Positions 19,839 to 29,512 of a DNA stretch of 64,000 nucleotides are shown in pieces; positions within the stretch are counted from its first letter, which is position 1; each line of letters opens with the position of its first letter. The notes under the pieces were generated by a model, which did not search any database, was not told where the DNA came from, and was given only the letters and a program-made list of their open reading frames with translations. This DNA comes from QHXW01 sp963847515. Its GTDB lineage: Bacteria; Acidobacteriota; Terriglobia; Bryobacterales; Bryobacteraceae. The translations under genes were made by a program, and so were the position numbers. Location of the stretch: assembly GCA_963847515.1 (NCBI GenBank), contig CAWKAA010000002.1, positions 248,001 through 312,000 on the forward strand, read 5' to 3'.

Positions 19839-20720
19839 ATGACTAAACTTCGACTTTTGATTCTTCGACGGCAGACGTTGGCTGCTGGATTATTTGCGGT
19901 TTTTGGGCTAGCTGGGCTCCTGAGCACTTCAAAGAAAGCTACGGCTGGGGCATCAAGCGGAGCCACCGGATCTGAATCGTTAGCGAGTTCAGCACCGGCG
20001 CCGAGGAGCCGGATGTCTGCGCCTAGCCCGAACAACTTGGAATCCATGTCTAACACGGGCCATTCCGGCCGTGACGCGCGTGTGCATAGCATGTCCGCGA
20101 GCATAAGCCGGGCTAATAATGCAACGTCTGCTGGAGCTCTCCTAGACGACGGTGCAACCGGAAGTACGGTCTTCAACCGGTCGCCAGGCATTGAAATGAA
20201 CGACGAAGTCCATAATATTTTGGGGGAGAAGCAGTCCGGCGTTGATCCTACTTCTATTGAACATCGGGGGAACATCATATTCAGTTCACCTCCCAGTTTG
20301 GGCGCCTCTGTCGTTGCGCGCGTTAATCCATGGCTCGGAGATGTGTTCGACTCGACAGGTGACGCAGGCGGTTCTGTGCACCTGCCACCGCCCGAGGGTT
20401 CGCTCGACGGGGCCAACCTTGCAGGGAAAGGCGGTTATCAGGATGACATAGAGCGCAACCTCCCAACGGCCACAATACCGGATCTTCTGCGGCAGACGGA
20501 ATCCGACCTGGCGTCTGCAACCGGCGCACAGGACCCTTTCGGATCCCAGGGGATTGGCGGCCTTGCGGCCGACGTTCCACCCCGGCCGACCTCAATTAAT
20601 ACGAGTTTTGAGACAGAAGGTCACGATCCTTTGGACACACCAGCGACCACATCGGAACCGGCTAGTCTTTTTCTGTTTGGAACAGCGCTCACGGTCACTA
20701 TGGCCCCAATATGGCCGTAA
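19839..20720 (+). CDS. PEP-CTERM-like exported protein with damaged tail
   Basis: 293 aa. A signal peptide (LRRQTLAAGLFAVFGLAGLL) is followed by a low-complexity Ser/Ala/Gly/Asn-rich body with no recognised domain. The C-terminus has TSEPASLFLFGTALTV, which matches the PEP motif plus the start of the helix of a PEP-CTERM signal, but the frame ends at IWP without the basic cluster. In the next frame the same DNA reads YGRKVRKP before a stop at 20734-20736. A one-base indel near 20690-20700 would restore a normal tail. The neighbours are exopolysaccharide genes. Confidence 0.6.
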   Translation: MTKLRLLILRRQTLAAGLFAVFGLAGLLSTSKKATAGASSGATGSESLASSAPAPRSRMSAPSPNNLESMSNTGHSGRDARVHSMSASISRANNATSAGALLDDGATGSTVFNRSPGIEMNDEVHNILGEKQSGVDPTSIEHRGNIIFSSPPSLGASVVARVNPWLGDVFDSTGDAGGSVHLPPPEGSLDGANLAGKGGYQDDIERNLPTATIPDLLRQTESDLASATGAQDPFGSQGIGGLAADVPPRPTSINTSFETEGHDPLDTPATTSEPASLFLFGTALTVTMAPIWP

Positions 20721-20795
20721 GGTAAGAAAGCCGTGACTTCAAATTAGCCGCGAGCGAACGCCGAGACCAACTCAACCACCTTCCGGGTCGATAGG

Positions 20796-22121
20796 TTACA
20801 GCCGCACGATCTTGTTGGAATTGATTCCCTTGAGCGCGTTGCGAGTATCGACGATGAGGATTGCCTGCTCGACGATTGTGGCGGAGTCAAAGGCGGAATG
20901 ATCCGTCAAAAGCACTGTGCAGTCGGCCTTCCCGACCGTGCTGAGATCTTCAGAGGCCAGTTGCTCGCCGTCAAACTGCAGCAAGGGCACGTGCGGGTCG
21001 GAAAAAGTGATCCGCGCGCCGCGGCGCCTCAAGAGGAGCATGATATCGAGAGCCGGCGATTCGCGCACATCATCGATATTTTTCTTATAAGCGACACCAA
21101 GAATGTGAATGTGGGAACCCTTGAGGGGCTTGGAGTGATCGTTAAGCGCGTTCTGGATCTTGTCCACTACAAAGTGCGGCATTTGCCCGTTGATGTAGCC
21201 TGCGAGCTCGATAAATCGGGCTTCAATACCGGCTTGCTTGGTCTTCCAGGAAAGGTAAAACGGATCGATGGGGATGCAGTGGCCGCCGAGGCCGGGACCC
21301 GGATAGAACGGCATGAAGCCGAACGGCTTGGTAGCGGCTGCTTCGATCACTTCCCAGACGTTGATGCCCATGCGGTCGCACATAAGCGCCATTTCGTTCG
21401 CCAAACCGATATTGATCATGCGGAACGTGTTTTCGAGTAGCTTGACCATCTCGGCCACCTGGGTCGAGCTGACGGCAACCACCCTCTCGAGCGCCTGAGA
21501 ATAAAACAGACGGCCCATCTCCGAGCACGCCGGTGTAGTACCACCGACGACTTTCGGAATGTTGGACGTGTTGTACCTCGGGTTACCTGGATCGACGCGT
21601 TCCGGTGAGAAACACAGAAAGAAGTCCTGGCCAACCTTGAGGCCGCCCTGCTCTAGCAGGGGAAGCACCAGTTCGTCCGTCGTGCCGGGGTAAGTGGTCG
21701 ACTCCAGAATGACGAGCATCCCGGGGTGAAGGTATTTTGCGATCTCACCGCAGGCGGATACGATGTAACTCATGTCCGGGTCTTTGGTCTTGCGCAGCGG
21801 CGTCGGCACGCAGATATTTACCGTATCTAGGTCTCGCAGGAGGGAGAAATCCGACGTTGCCTTAAGCTTTCCAGATTCGACCAACGGTGCGAGCGTGGCA
21901 CTGGAAACGTCACCGACGTATGAATCGCCGGCATTGATGCGCGCAATCTTGGAATCACTCAAATCGATTCCCGTGACGGTAAATCCTGCCTTGGCAAACT
22001 CGACCGCCAGCGGCAATCCCACGTAACCCATGCCGACAATTCCCAGACGCGCAGCCCGTGTCCGGATCCTTTGTTCCAGCGTTTCAGCGGCTGTCTCTAC
22101 TGCGAGCTGTGCGTTAGTCAT
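20796..22121 (-). CDS. wbpA: Nucleotide-sugar dehydrogenase (UDP-GlcNAc 6-dehydrogenase type)
   Basis: 441 aa, full length. NAD-binding Rossmann motif GMGYVGLPLAVEFAKAGF at about residue 31; central segment STTYPGTTDEL; catalytic-cysteine loop GPGLGGHCIPIDPFYLSWK; C-terminal domain with GVAYKKNIDDVRESPALDI. It converts an NDP-hexose, probably UDP-N-acetylglucosamine, to the uronic acid in two NAD-dependent steps, a precursor for exported polysaccharide. Start ATG 22121 is preceded by AGGGAG. It is divergent from the polysaccharide export gene at 22386. The gene symbol reflects the closest characterised family (WbpA/TviB); the exact sugar is inferred. Confidence 0.85.
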   Translation of the reverse strand: MTNAQLAVETAAETLEQRIRTRAARLGIVGMGYVGLPLAVEFAKAGFTVTGIDLSDSKIARINAGDSYVGDVSSATLAPLVESGKLKATSDFSLLRDLDTVNICVPTPLRKTKDPDMSYIVSACGEIAKYLHPGMLVILESTTYPGTTDELVLPLLEQGGLKVGQDFFLCFSPERVDPGNPRYNTSNIPKVVGGTTPACSEMGRLFYSQALERVVAVSSTQVAEMVKLLENTFRMINIGLANEMALMCDRMGINVWEVIEAAATKPFGFMPFYPGPGLGGHCIPIDPFYLSWKTKQAGIEARFIELAGYINGQMPHFVVDKIQNALNDHSKPLKGSHIHILGVAYKKNIDDVRESPALDIMLLLRRRGARITFSDPHVPLLQFDGEQLASEDLSTVGKADCTVLLTDHSAFDSATIVEQAILIVDTRNALKGINSNKIVRL

Positions 22122-22385
22122 CGAGAATTCTCCCTAAGAAATCTGAGCCAAACGAATGCTGCTGGGCTGTGCGCCTCAAGCTGGGGGCGTGCGCTGCTAT
22201 CAGACTTCAAATCAGTCAAGCGGCCAGCGTAAATGAAGAACAGGAACAAGCGATGCAATTCGAATGCCAACTTTTTGCAACGGCTGATTGAATTGATGCC
22301 GCTGACAAATCACTCAGAGTTAGTCACGGCTATCTGAGGTTTCACAGTCTTTTTTAGTTTGGCAATACGTTCCCAAAGCTTCATA

Positions 22386-23120
22386 ATGGAAAAGAAGAGA
22401 ATTTCACTGAACATGAGTTGGGCAAGTCTCATACGAGTATGGCGTCCGCGATCCGCATCAGGCGCATTCGCTAGAGTTGTTCTGTCGCTGGCGGTGGTCG
22501 TGCTTAGTTTCGATCCGGCTGTCCTGGCAGCGCCTCAAACGGCTGTTAAGCCGGCTCCAGCGCAATCGGCGGCCGCTGGTACCGATAAGACAGGCCACGT
22601 TGGGGCAGTTTCCGAAAACCCAACAACCTCGCTGGGGTACCGCATCGGCGCTGGCGACCTGCTGCAAATCAGCGTCTGGAACGAACCAGGAGCGTCGGTG
22701 GCGGGGGTGGTGGTGCGACCGGACGGTAAGGTGACGCTGCCCCTAATTAAAGAAACCGAAGTCCTGGGAATGACCCCGGGCGAACTGGAAAAGGTTCTGG
22801 CAGCCAAGCTGAATCAATTTATTCACGGCGCAGACGTTACTGTAGTCGTTAGAGAAGTCCACAGTAAGAAGGTTTACATCGTTGGAGCAGTAAACAAAGT
22901 AGGCCCCGTCCCGCTGCTCTCTGAGATGACGGTCCTGCAAGCCCTGGCGGAAGCTGGGGGTGTTACGGATTACGCTAAAAGGAAGAAGATCTATGTTCTG
23001 CGCTCGGAGAACGGGAAGCAACTCAAGCTTCCGTTTAACTACGACGCTGTTGTGAAGGGCGAGCACATCGATCAGAACCTCACGCTTCGCCCCGACGATA
23101 CGATCGTGGTTCCCCATTAA
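22386..23120 (+). CDS. Polysaccharide export protein (Wza/EpsD-like)
   Basis: 244 aa from ATG 22386; a TTG at 22359 in the same frame is less likely. A signal peptide is followed at residue about 78 by the Poly_export domain (YRIGAGDLLQISVWNEP, VRPDGKVTLPLI, LEKVLAAKLNQFI) and an SLBB domain (VYIVGAVNKVGPVPL, LAEAGGVTDYAKRKKI, LRPDDTIVVPH). No lipobox Cys is seen, unlike enterobacterial Wza, which fits the short periplasmic type in PEP-CTERM-associated loci. The role is polysaccharide passage across the outer membrane. It is divergent from the sugar dehydrogenase. Confidence 0.85.
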   Translation: MEKKRISLNMSWASLIRVWRPRSASGAFARVVLSLAVVVLSFDPAVLAAPQTAVKPAPAQSAAAGTDKTGHVGAVSENPTTSLGYRIGAGDLLQISVWNEPGASVAGVVVRPDGKVTLPLIKETEVLGMTPGELEKVLAAKLNQFIHGADVTVVVREVHSKKVYIVGAVNKVGPVPLLSEMTVLQALAEAGGVTDYAKRKKIYVLRSENGKQLKLPFNYDAVVKGEHIDQNLTLRPDDTIVVPH

Positions 23121-23274
23121 CGTGCGCGTTGTGCTCAACCTACCTCAGGGATCATCCAGCCAGGCCGATGCGAATGTTGCAGACTTTTTCCCAATTATCC
23201 GGACTTTCTGTCAAACACAATTAAGATCCTGGTCCCAGTAATCTACGCGAACTGCACTCCGTTAACCCAGGACG

Positions 23275-26200
23275 ATGACTTGGATCGGCGGTGGAATGAA
23301 AGGTGCATGTATATTAACAAGTTGCACGCTGTCAGTGTCTGCCTGGAGGTCGAAGCTTTCACAGATGATTTGGATTTTATGTAGAAGAGGGAGGCAGGAC
23401 CTGGTCGGGTCCGTCATTGTTGCGGCCCTGATGGTTGCCCCTTGTGCCGCCGATCAGGTGCAGCTTTCGCTATCGGCCTACAGGTCGTTAGGGCAGGCGG
23501 ATCTGAGGCAAAACGGCGTTAATATGGTCACCGCAGAATCACTCTCGGGACCGCTGGCTGTGGCAGTGGATGCCGCGGGCCATCTGTACGTGGCCGACAC
23601 GGCAAATCATCGTGTGTTGGCATGGTCGAGCATTGCGTCCCTCCAGAATGGAGAGGCGGCCGGTGTGGTATTGGGCCAGCCGAATTACCAGCAGTCGAAC
23701 TATCGCGGCATCGGCAGCAAAGGTCTCGTGTTTCCCTCGAGTGTAGCGGTCGATCCAACTACCAACGATGTCTACGTCGCAGATTACCTTGACAACCGTG
23801 TCCTGCGGTTCCCAAAGCCGTTTGCCAACCCTACGCGCGTCGAACCGGATGCGGTGTATGGACAACCGGACTTCAACACGCAAACTCCGGATTCTGCCGG
23901 CATCACTCCCCACACGATGAATGCCCCGCTGGGAGTTGCTTTTGACAGCCAGGGAAACCTCTGGGTTGCGGATACCGGCAACAACCGCTTACTGCGATTT
24001 CCGGCGGCGACTCTAAACGCGATGCATCCCATGGCTGATCTGGTTCTGGGGCAGCCGGACTTCCAGTCGGCGAATCCCGATCGCGGCGGGGCCGTATCGA
24101 ACCTGGGCTTCCATTCGCCCCGAGGTCTGGCATTTGACGCCCAGAATAATCTCTACGTAGCCGATACTCTGAACACGCGGGTGCTCCAGTTCGCGGCTCC
24201 GCTCACGTCCGCTTCAGGAGCGACGGTGGTATATGGGCAGGCGAAGTTCACCTCGCGGGGCGTGCCGCAGGTAGCTACGGCAGTGTCGATGGCGGGTCCC
24301 ACAGGTGTGGCCGTGGATGCGGCCGGGACGGTGTACGTTGCGGTTCCGAACGACAATCGCGTGCTGGTGTTTGCACAGAAAGCAGCCTCGGGTGCGGCGG
24401 CCACCCGCGTTCTGGGCCAGCCGGATTTTGCCACGGTGACCGCTAACACGGGAGCCGCCTTTCCACTGGCCGCGGCCAGTTCGCTTTTCAACGTGTCCGG
24501 ACTCGCTGTCGATTCGCAGGGCGATCTTTTGGCCGCGGATTCGGGCAATAGCCGCGTGCTGGTTTTCCCTTCCGGCTCCGCTACTGCGTCGCGCGTTCTG
24601 GGGCAAACCAGTTTCACCGGAAACAGCCCGAACGAGATCAAGCCCGGCAGTATCAACGCAGCCTACAAAATGGCCATCGACTATTCACACGCCCCGTTCG
24701 CCCTTTACGTATCGGACACGAACAATCATCGAGTGTTGATCTGGAAGGATGCCGCTCATTTCCACAGCGGCGATCCGGCAGATCTCGTGATTGGCCAACC
24801 TGGCCTTACAACCGCGGTTCCCAATGTCGACACCGGGCGAACCAACGAGCCGTCGGCCACCAGTCTGTTCGCTCCGCGCGGGATTGCCGTGGCCGGGGAT
24901 GGCACGCTGTACGTAGCAGATTCCGGCAATAACCGGGTGTTGCGCTATCCACGTCCGGTGGACCAATCCGGCCGTATTACTCCGAATGCCGTCTTCGGAC
25001 AAGCTGACTTCGCCAGTTCAATCTCCGCCGACGTCACCACCGGCTCGCTGCACGCCCCGGCAGGTCTGGCGATTGGCCCGAACGGAGACCTGTTCGTCGC
25101 CGATAGTGGAAACAACCGCGTGCTGGAGTTTGTCAGCGGAGCGGTCACGGGAGCGACTGCGGTTCGTGTCTATGGCCAGCCCGATTTCAGCACTTCGGCC
25201 GGACCCACTGCGGCTTCCGCCGAGACGCTGAGCGGGCCGCAGGGGTTGTTCGTGGATGCGGCTTACAACCTTTATGTAGCGGACACCGGAGCCAACCGCA
25301 TCTTGATTTTTCCCAACACCGCCGTAGCGCCTGCGGCGGGGCTGGCGGCATCGGTGGTCCTGGGACAAAGCAGGTTCGACAGCGGTTCGGCCGGCGGAGG
25401 CACCGCCGGTCTACTGGCGCCGATTGATGTAACGCAAGACAGCGGCGGCAACATTTTCGTCTCCGACGCCGGAAATAATCGCGTGGTGATCTACCACGCG
25501 CTGCTGTCCTTATTGACTGGCAGCCGAGACCCGTATCTTGCCATCGGTCAGCAAAACCTTCAGGGTTCCGCGCCCAACTGGGACACGCCCGACGGCTTGG
25601 CAACGCCTGAAGGACTGGTAGCGCCGCTGGGAATTCTGGTGGATCGCCAAGGCACGCTGTATGTGGGCGACGCGGGCAATAACCGCGTTGTCCATTTTCT
25701 GAAGCCCGTGTCGGTCGTTAACGCCGCCACGCTACAGGCCAGTGTTCCGTTGGGCCAAGGAGCACGGTGCACTCTGAACGGAACGGGGCTATCGACTACT
25801 ACCCAAACCGTGCAAAACGGAACTCTGCCGACAGCGCTGGCAAGCCGTGAGTTGGTTGTGAACGATCAGTTCAAGGCGCCGCTGATGTCATTCTCACCAA
25901 CCCAGGTGAACTTCGTGCTTCCAGCAGAAACTCCGACCGGGTCGCAGAGGATAGCAGCCCGGGTTGCGGACACCGGTGAACTGTTGGCCGGCGGCTCGAT
26001 CATCATCGCGGCTTACTCGCCAGGGTTGTTTACCGTCAACCAGCAGGGAACGGGGCAAGCAAGGGCGCTCAATCAAGACAACAGCGTAAACGGTCCGGGT
26101 CATCCGGCTGCGCCAGGCAGCATCGTGCGATTGTTTGGAACCGGGCAGGGACCGGTGGTCACGCCGGTAAAAGATGGGCAGCCTGCAGCGGGCCAAGACG

Positions 26201-26442
26201 ATACCGTTGCGATCCCCACCTCTGACCCGATGACATGTTTGAAGAAGCAGCCTTCGGTTTGCGTGGCGGTAGGAAGCTCATGGGCGGAGATTCAGTATTC
26301 GGGCCTCGCATCAGGAACGGTCTCCGAATGGCAGTTGACCATCAAGATCCCATCAGACAGCCTGACGGGTGCGGCAATTCCGCTCGTGGCAGTGATCGGC
26401 GGCCCCAATATCAGCAATCTAGTTACGCTTGCGATTCAGTAG
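23275..26442 (+). CDS. NHL-repeat beta-propeller protein with Solibacter-type C-terminal domain
   Basis: 1055 aa. A start at ATG 23365 would give a better signal peptide (IVAALMVAPCAA). Residues about 85-800 hold many NHL repeats, each with a LYVADTxNHRVLxW or LFVADSGNNRVLEF core; they should form one or more six-bladed propellers. Residues about 815-1055 form the domain common in Solibacter-like secreted proteins (VVNAATLQASVPLGQGARCT, PGSIVRLFGTGQGP, GLASGTVSEWQL). No transmembrane anchor or PEP-CTERM tail is seen, so it is probably secreted or surface-associated. Function unknown; the propeller suggests ligand or carbohydrate binding. Confidence 0.85.
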   Translation: MTWIGGGMKGACILTSCTLSVSAWRSKLSQMIWILCRRGRQDLVGSVIVAALMVAPCAADQVQLSLSAYRSLGQADLRQNGVNMVTAESLSGPLAVAVDAAGHLYVADTANHRVLAWSSIASLQNGEAAGVVLGQPNYQQSNYRGIGSKGLVFPSSVAVDPTTNDVYVADYLDNRVLRFPKPFANPTRVEPDAVYGQPDFNTQTPDSAGITPHTMNAPLGVAFDSQGNLWVADTGNNRLLRFPAATLNAMHPMADLVLGQPDFQSANPDRGGAVSNLGFHSPRGLAFDAQNNLYVADTLNTRVLQFAAPLTSASGATVVYGQAKFTSRGVPQVATAVSMAGPTGVAVDAAGTVYVAVPNDNRVLVFAQKAASGAAATRVLGQPDFATVTANTGAAFPLAAASSLFNVSGLAVDSQGDLLAADSGNSRVLVFPSGSATASRVLGQTSFTGNSPNEIKPGSINAAYKMAIDYSHAPFALYVSDTNNHRVLIWKDAAHFHSGDPADLVIGQPGLTTAVPNVDTGRTNEPSATSLFAPRGIAVAGDGTLYVADSGNNRVLRYPRPVDQSGRITPNAVFGQADFASSISADVTTGSLHAPAGLAIGPNGDLFVADSGNNRVLEFVSGAVTGATAVRVYGQPDFSTSAGPTAASAETLSGPQGLFVDAAYNLYVADTGANRILIFPNTAVAPAAGLAASVVLGQSRFDSGSAGGGTAGLLAPIDVTQDSGGNIFVSDAGNNRVVIYHALLSLLTGSRDPYLAIGQQNLQGSAPNWDTPDGLATPEGLVAPLGILVDRQGTLYVGDAGNNRVVHFLKPVSVVNAATLQASVPLGQGARCTLNGTGLSTTTQTVQNGTLPTALASRELVVNDQFKAPLMSFSPTQVNFVLPAETPTGSQRIAARVADTGELLAGGSIIIAAYSPGLFTVNQQGTGQARALNQDNSVNGPGHPAAPGSIVRLFGTGQGPVVTPVKDGQPAAGQDDTVAIPTSDPMTCLKKQPSVCVAVGSSWAEIQYSGLASGTVSEWQLTIKIPSDSLTGAAIPLVAVIGGPNISNLVTLAIQ

Positions 26443-26660
26443 GACCAAGCAACAAAGAGCGCTTGCTAGCCTGAAAGCGTTCATGGTCTTGGGAGGGGCT
26501 GGCTCCTGCGGGGCCGCCGGAGTGGATGGGGAGGGAACCCATGAACGAAACGGCCGTCATAAGGTGTATATTGGGATTCCGGCGAGAATACAAGAAAAGG
26601 AATTCTGGGTTACGTCAGAGATTTCTGTGCGGAGTCCCAGGCTAGGGACAGCATTGCGCA

Positions 26661-28415
26661 ATGTTTACCACCCGGATTGCACCAAATCAAATCTCTAGTT
26701 TCTACACCTGGACGTTCCCGGGCGCGCCAGTCCGTATCCATCTACACTTCGGCGTCGTAGAGACCCTGGGCCGTGAAGTGCGGTTGGCGTTCGAGTCTGG
26801 CGCTTCGCACGGTGCCGAGATTGGCGGCCTTCTGCTGGGCAAGGGTGACCCTTATGGTCGGCTCGTCGAAATAGGGGACTTCGAGCCGCTTGTGTGTGAG
26901 GGCCGCTCCGACGGCCGGTTCGTGCTTTCCGGCTTCGAACGCCGCCAGCTCGAAACGAAGCTTGCAGCGCGAAAGTCGATGAACGATGGCGAACTCAGTG
27001 TGGTTGGCTACTATCGAAGCCATATCGGCCAAGGTCTCAGCCTGACCGAAGAGGATCTCTCGCTCGCGCAAGCCTGCTTCTACGAACCGGCAAACGTGTT
27101 CCTGCTGATCAAGCCGTCTTCCGACGGCACCGTAAGCGCCGGATTTTTTTTCCGGGACAATGGCCAGATTCATTCCGGGTCTACCTTTCTCGAGTTTCCA
27201 TTTGATGCCGATCAACTGGCGACCACGGAACCCGCTGACGAGCTGTCGCCTGCTGATTTCGCAGCGAACACGGCGCCGGCGATTTCTGAGCAAGCGATTT
27301 CTGGGGAATTGCTGGGGTCACGACCGGCGCAGCAGCGGGTTCACACGCTTCGCGAGCTAGCAGGCACACTACTCTTGTGGGTTCCCAGGCAAACACACAC
27401 GCTCGTTCGCCAAGCACGCACGCTTTGCCGGCGCTTGTCCTTTTCCACGCTGATCCTGTCGGCCGCCACAGCGGCGTTGATGATTGCCTTGGCCGCGCTG
27501 ACCTATTCCGCGTACAGACGTTCGGCGGCCGGTTCGCCCGCGTTAGGTTTGCGGGTGGAGCGCCGCGTTAACGAGCTGCTCGTGAGCTGGAGCCGGGATA
27601 CTCCGCTGGTCCATGATGCAAGGGAAGCTGTGCTCTCCATTCGCGATGGCGACGTGCAGCGGCAGAAACTGTACCTCGATCTTGAACAACTTCGAAATGG
27701 CAGCGTCCTTTACAGTCCCGCCAGCGCGAACGTTCAGTTCCGGCTTGATGTTACGGCTAAAGACAACAGCAAAACGAGCGAGACAATTCTCGCGCTGGCT
27801 GCGCCCAAGGCACATGTACCTTCGCCGCTAGCGCCGCGAAACCAGTTAAAGCCAGTTGATCCGCACGCCTCCAGGCAGACTTTGATTACGCAGATCCTTC
27901 CCCAATCGGCCGTCTTGCCCTCACAAATCGCGAGCGCTCTGCCCGAGGCTTCCGATGTGATCAAGCAGTTGGCGCTCTCACAACGGGACCACGCTGCTCT
28001 TTCCGCTCCACTAGCGCAAGGGATTGCGTCCGGGGGATTGACAAATGCCACGCAACCGCCCGCGACTGTTTCAAGCGAGCAGGTGCAGTTTGCAGCTAGC
28101 CCCACATACGTCGCCCCGCGCCCCATTCGCGAGCCGCAGCCGAAGCTATCTCCCGAGATCCGCGCCACGTTGACTTCCGAAGCGGAAGTACAAGTGAAGG
28201 TGAAGATTGACGAACTGGGCCGCGTCGTGAGGGCTGAATCTGTGGGGTTGAGGGGTCCGGCGAGTGGTTCCCTGATGAGTACGACCGAAAATGCCGCACG
28301 ACTCTGGAAGTTTGCACCTGCCATGCGGGGGAATCAGGCGGTCGCGAGCGAAGCGGTTCTGAAGTTCACCTACCGTCCGGAGATAGCTGCTAATTCAGCC
28401 AAGCATTCCCGGTGA
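26661..28415 (+). CDS. JAB/MPN-like domain fused to TonB-like C-terminus
   Basis: 584 aa. Residues about 20-190 resemble a JAB/MPN fold: GAEIGGLLLG, then VVGYYRSHIGQGLSLTEED at the place of the JAMM HxH...SxxD motif. Only one of the paired histidines is kept (RSH), so protease activity is doubtful. A single transmembrane helix (LSFSTLILSAATAALMIALA) follows at about 255-280, then an extracytoplasmic domain (AREAVLSIRDGD, RNGSVLYSPASANVQF), a Pro/Ala-rich linker and at the end a TonB-type domain (EVQVKVKIDELGRVVRAESV, AARLWKFAPA, LKFTYRP). This puts a degenerate JAB domain in the cytoplasm and a TonB-like domain in the periplasm. A truncated second copy sits at 5985-7047. Function unknown. Confidence 0.7.
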   Translation: MFTTRIAPNQISSFYTWTFPGAPVRIHLHFGVVETLGREVRLAFESGASHGAEIGGLLLGKGDPYGRLVEIGDFEPLVCEGRSDGRFVLSGFERRQLETKLAARKSMNDGELSVVGYYRSHIGQGLSLTEEDLSLAQACFYEPANVFLLIKPSSDGTVSAGFFFRDNGQIHSGSTFLEFPFDADQLATTEPADELSPADFAANTAPAISEQAISGELLGSRPAQQRVHTLRELAGTLLLWVPRQTHTLVRQARTLCRRLSFSTLILSAATAALMIALAALTYSAYRRSAAGSPALGLRVERRVNELLVSWSRDTPLVHDAREAVLSIRDGDVQRQKLYLDLEQLRNGSVLYSPASANVQFRLDVTAKDNSKTSETILALAAPKAHVPSPLAPRNQLKPVDPHASRQTLITQILPQSAVLPSQIASALPEASDVIKQLALSQRDHAALSAPLAQGIASGGLTNATQPPATVSSEQVQFAASPTYVAPRPIREPQPKLSPEIRATLTSEAEVQVKVKIDELGRVVRAESVGLRGPASGSLMSTTENAARLWKFAPAMRGNQAVASEAVLKFTYRPEIAANSAKHSR

Positions 28416-28708
28416 AGGCGGTCGCGTAACTGCGGCACCAAAAGCATTCAACTGTTGTTTCATGATTCACATCGCCGTGGACAACAGCTGTGCAGGTGAC
28501 GCTTGCCGTTGTGCAGAACCGCATCGAGCCGTCGACCTCCGCCGATTCGATGCTTGCCGATCATCAAAGAGCTATTTTAGCCATATGCCTCACAGGTGAG
28601 GTGAACAGCAGCCGACGCCGGATGCCTCCGGAGTCGCGTTCGGAGGTATCCTTGAACAAGAGCTGGAGTGAACGTGGAGGGCGTTTTGTCTCGGCCTGGA
28701 AAGAGACG

Positions 28709-28953
28709 ATGAGCGCAACCAAATCGTACGAGGAGATCATCGATTTCATCGCGGCAGGCACGACTCCAGAGGCAGTGGTGGCGTTCCGTCCCTCTGAAAG
28801 TGTCCAGCAGCGCGTAGCAGAGTTAGTCGAGCGGTCTAAAGATGGCAGCATCTCGGCCGAAGACCAATCTGAATTCGAAGATTTCCAGCAGCTCGAGCAA
28901 TCATGATCATGGCGAAGGCGCGGGCGCGGCAACACACCCAGCTTGAGCAGTGA
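28709..28953 (+). pseudogene. Small partner protein of HNH gene, frameshifted at 3' end
   Basis: The start at ATG 28709 follows GGAAAGAG. It reads TKSYEEIIDFIAAGTTPEAV and FRPSESVQQRVAELVERSKD, a small helical protein often seen directly upstream of HNH genes. The frame stops at 28906 after QLEQS. The usual C-terminus appears in the next frame (MIMAKARARQHTQLEQ, TGA at 28951-28953). A one-base indel near 28900 explains this. The restored gene would overlap the HNH start. Confidence 0.6.
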
Positions 28954-29355
28954 CGTAAGTGAGTCGCTGTGGCGACTCGTCGCAGAATGGGCTGGCTATC
29001 GCTATGAGTATTGCCTCCTTCATGAAGATGATTTGTACTCGCCACACCAAATAGAGCACATCATCAGTCGCAAACATGGTGGGCGACCGGAAGCTGAGAA
29101 CCTCGCCTATGCCTGTCTCCGGTGCAACGCATGGAAGGGAGCGATATCGGTTCGCTCGACGCTCAGACCGGTTCGTTTGTGAGCCTCTTCCATCCGCGAC
29201 AGCACCTTTGGGGGGACCACTTCGTTCTTCACGGTGGCGTCATCGAGCCACTCACGGCCGAAGGGAAGGCAACGGTACGACTACTCAGGCTCAACCTCGA
29301 TAAGCGTGTTGTTGAGCGGCGGCTCTTGGCCGCAGCCGGCCGGTATCCAAGATAA
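28943..29355 (+). pseudogene. HNH endonuclease-like protein, frameshifted
   Basis: The first part (TTG start at 28943) reads GYRYEYCLLHEDDLYSPHQI, EHIISRKHGGRPEAENLAYA and CLRCNAWKG. This is an HNH fold with two CxxC-like pairs (YC... and CLRC) and the HNH His (EHI). After WKG at about 29138 the frame shifts by one base; the rest continues in another frame as SDIGSLDAQTG, LFHPRQHLWGDHF and LLRLNLDKRVVERRLL up to 29355. The complete protein would be about 137 aa. The pair with the upstream small gene is common in soil bacteria and cyanobacteria; its biological role is not established. Confidence 0.75.
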
Positions 29356-29512
29356 AGCAGCGAGTCCTGCCGGTCCGTCGGCGCCGACAACATTGGCTGA
29401 CCCAAGGCGACTTCCGGGATTAATCGCGCAGCGGTGCTTCCGCGACAACTAGTAAAAGTGGATCCGCAAAAAAGCAACTTCCCGATGGCCGACCACACGG
29501 ACACGATCCCAG

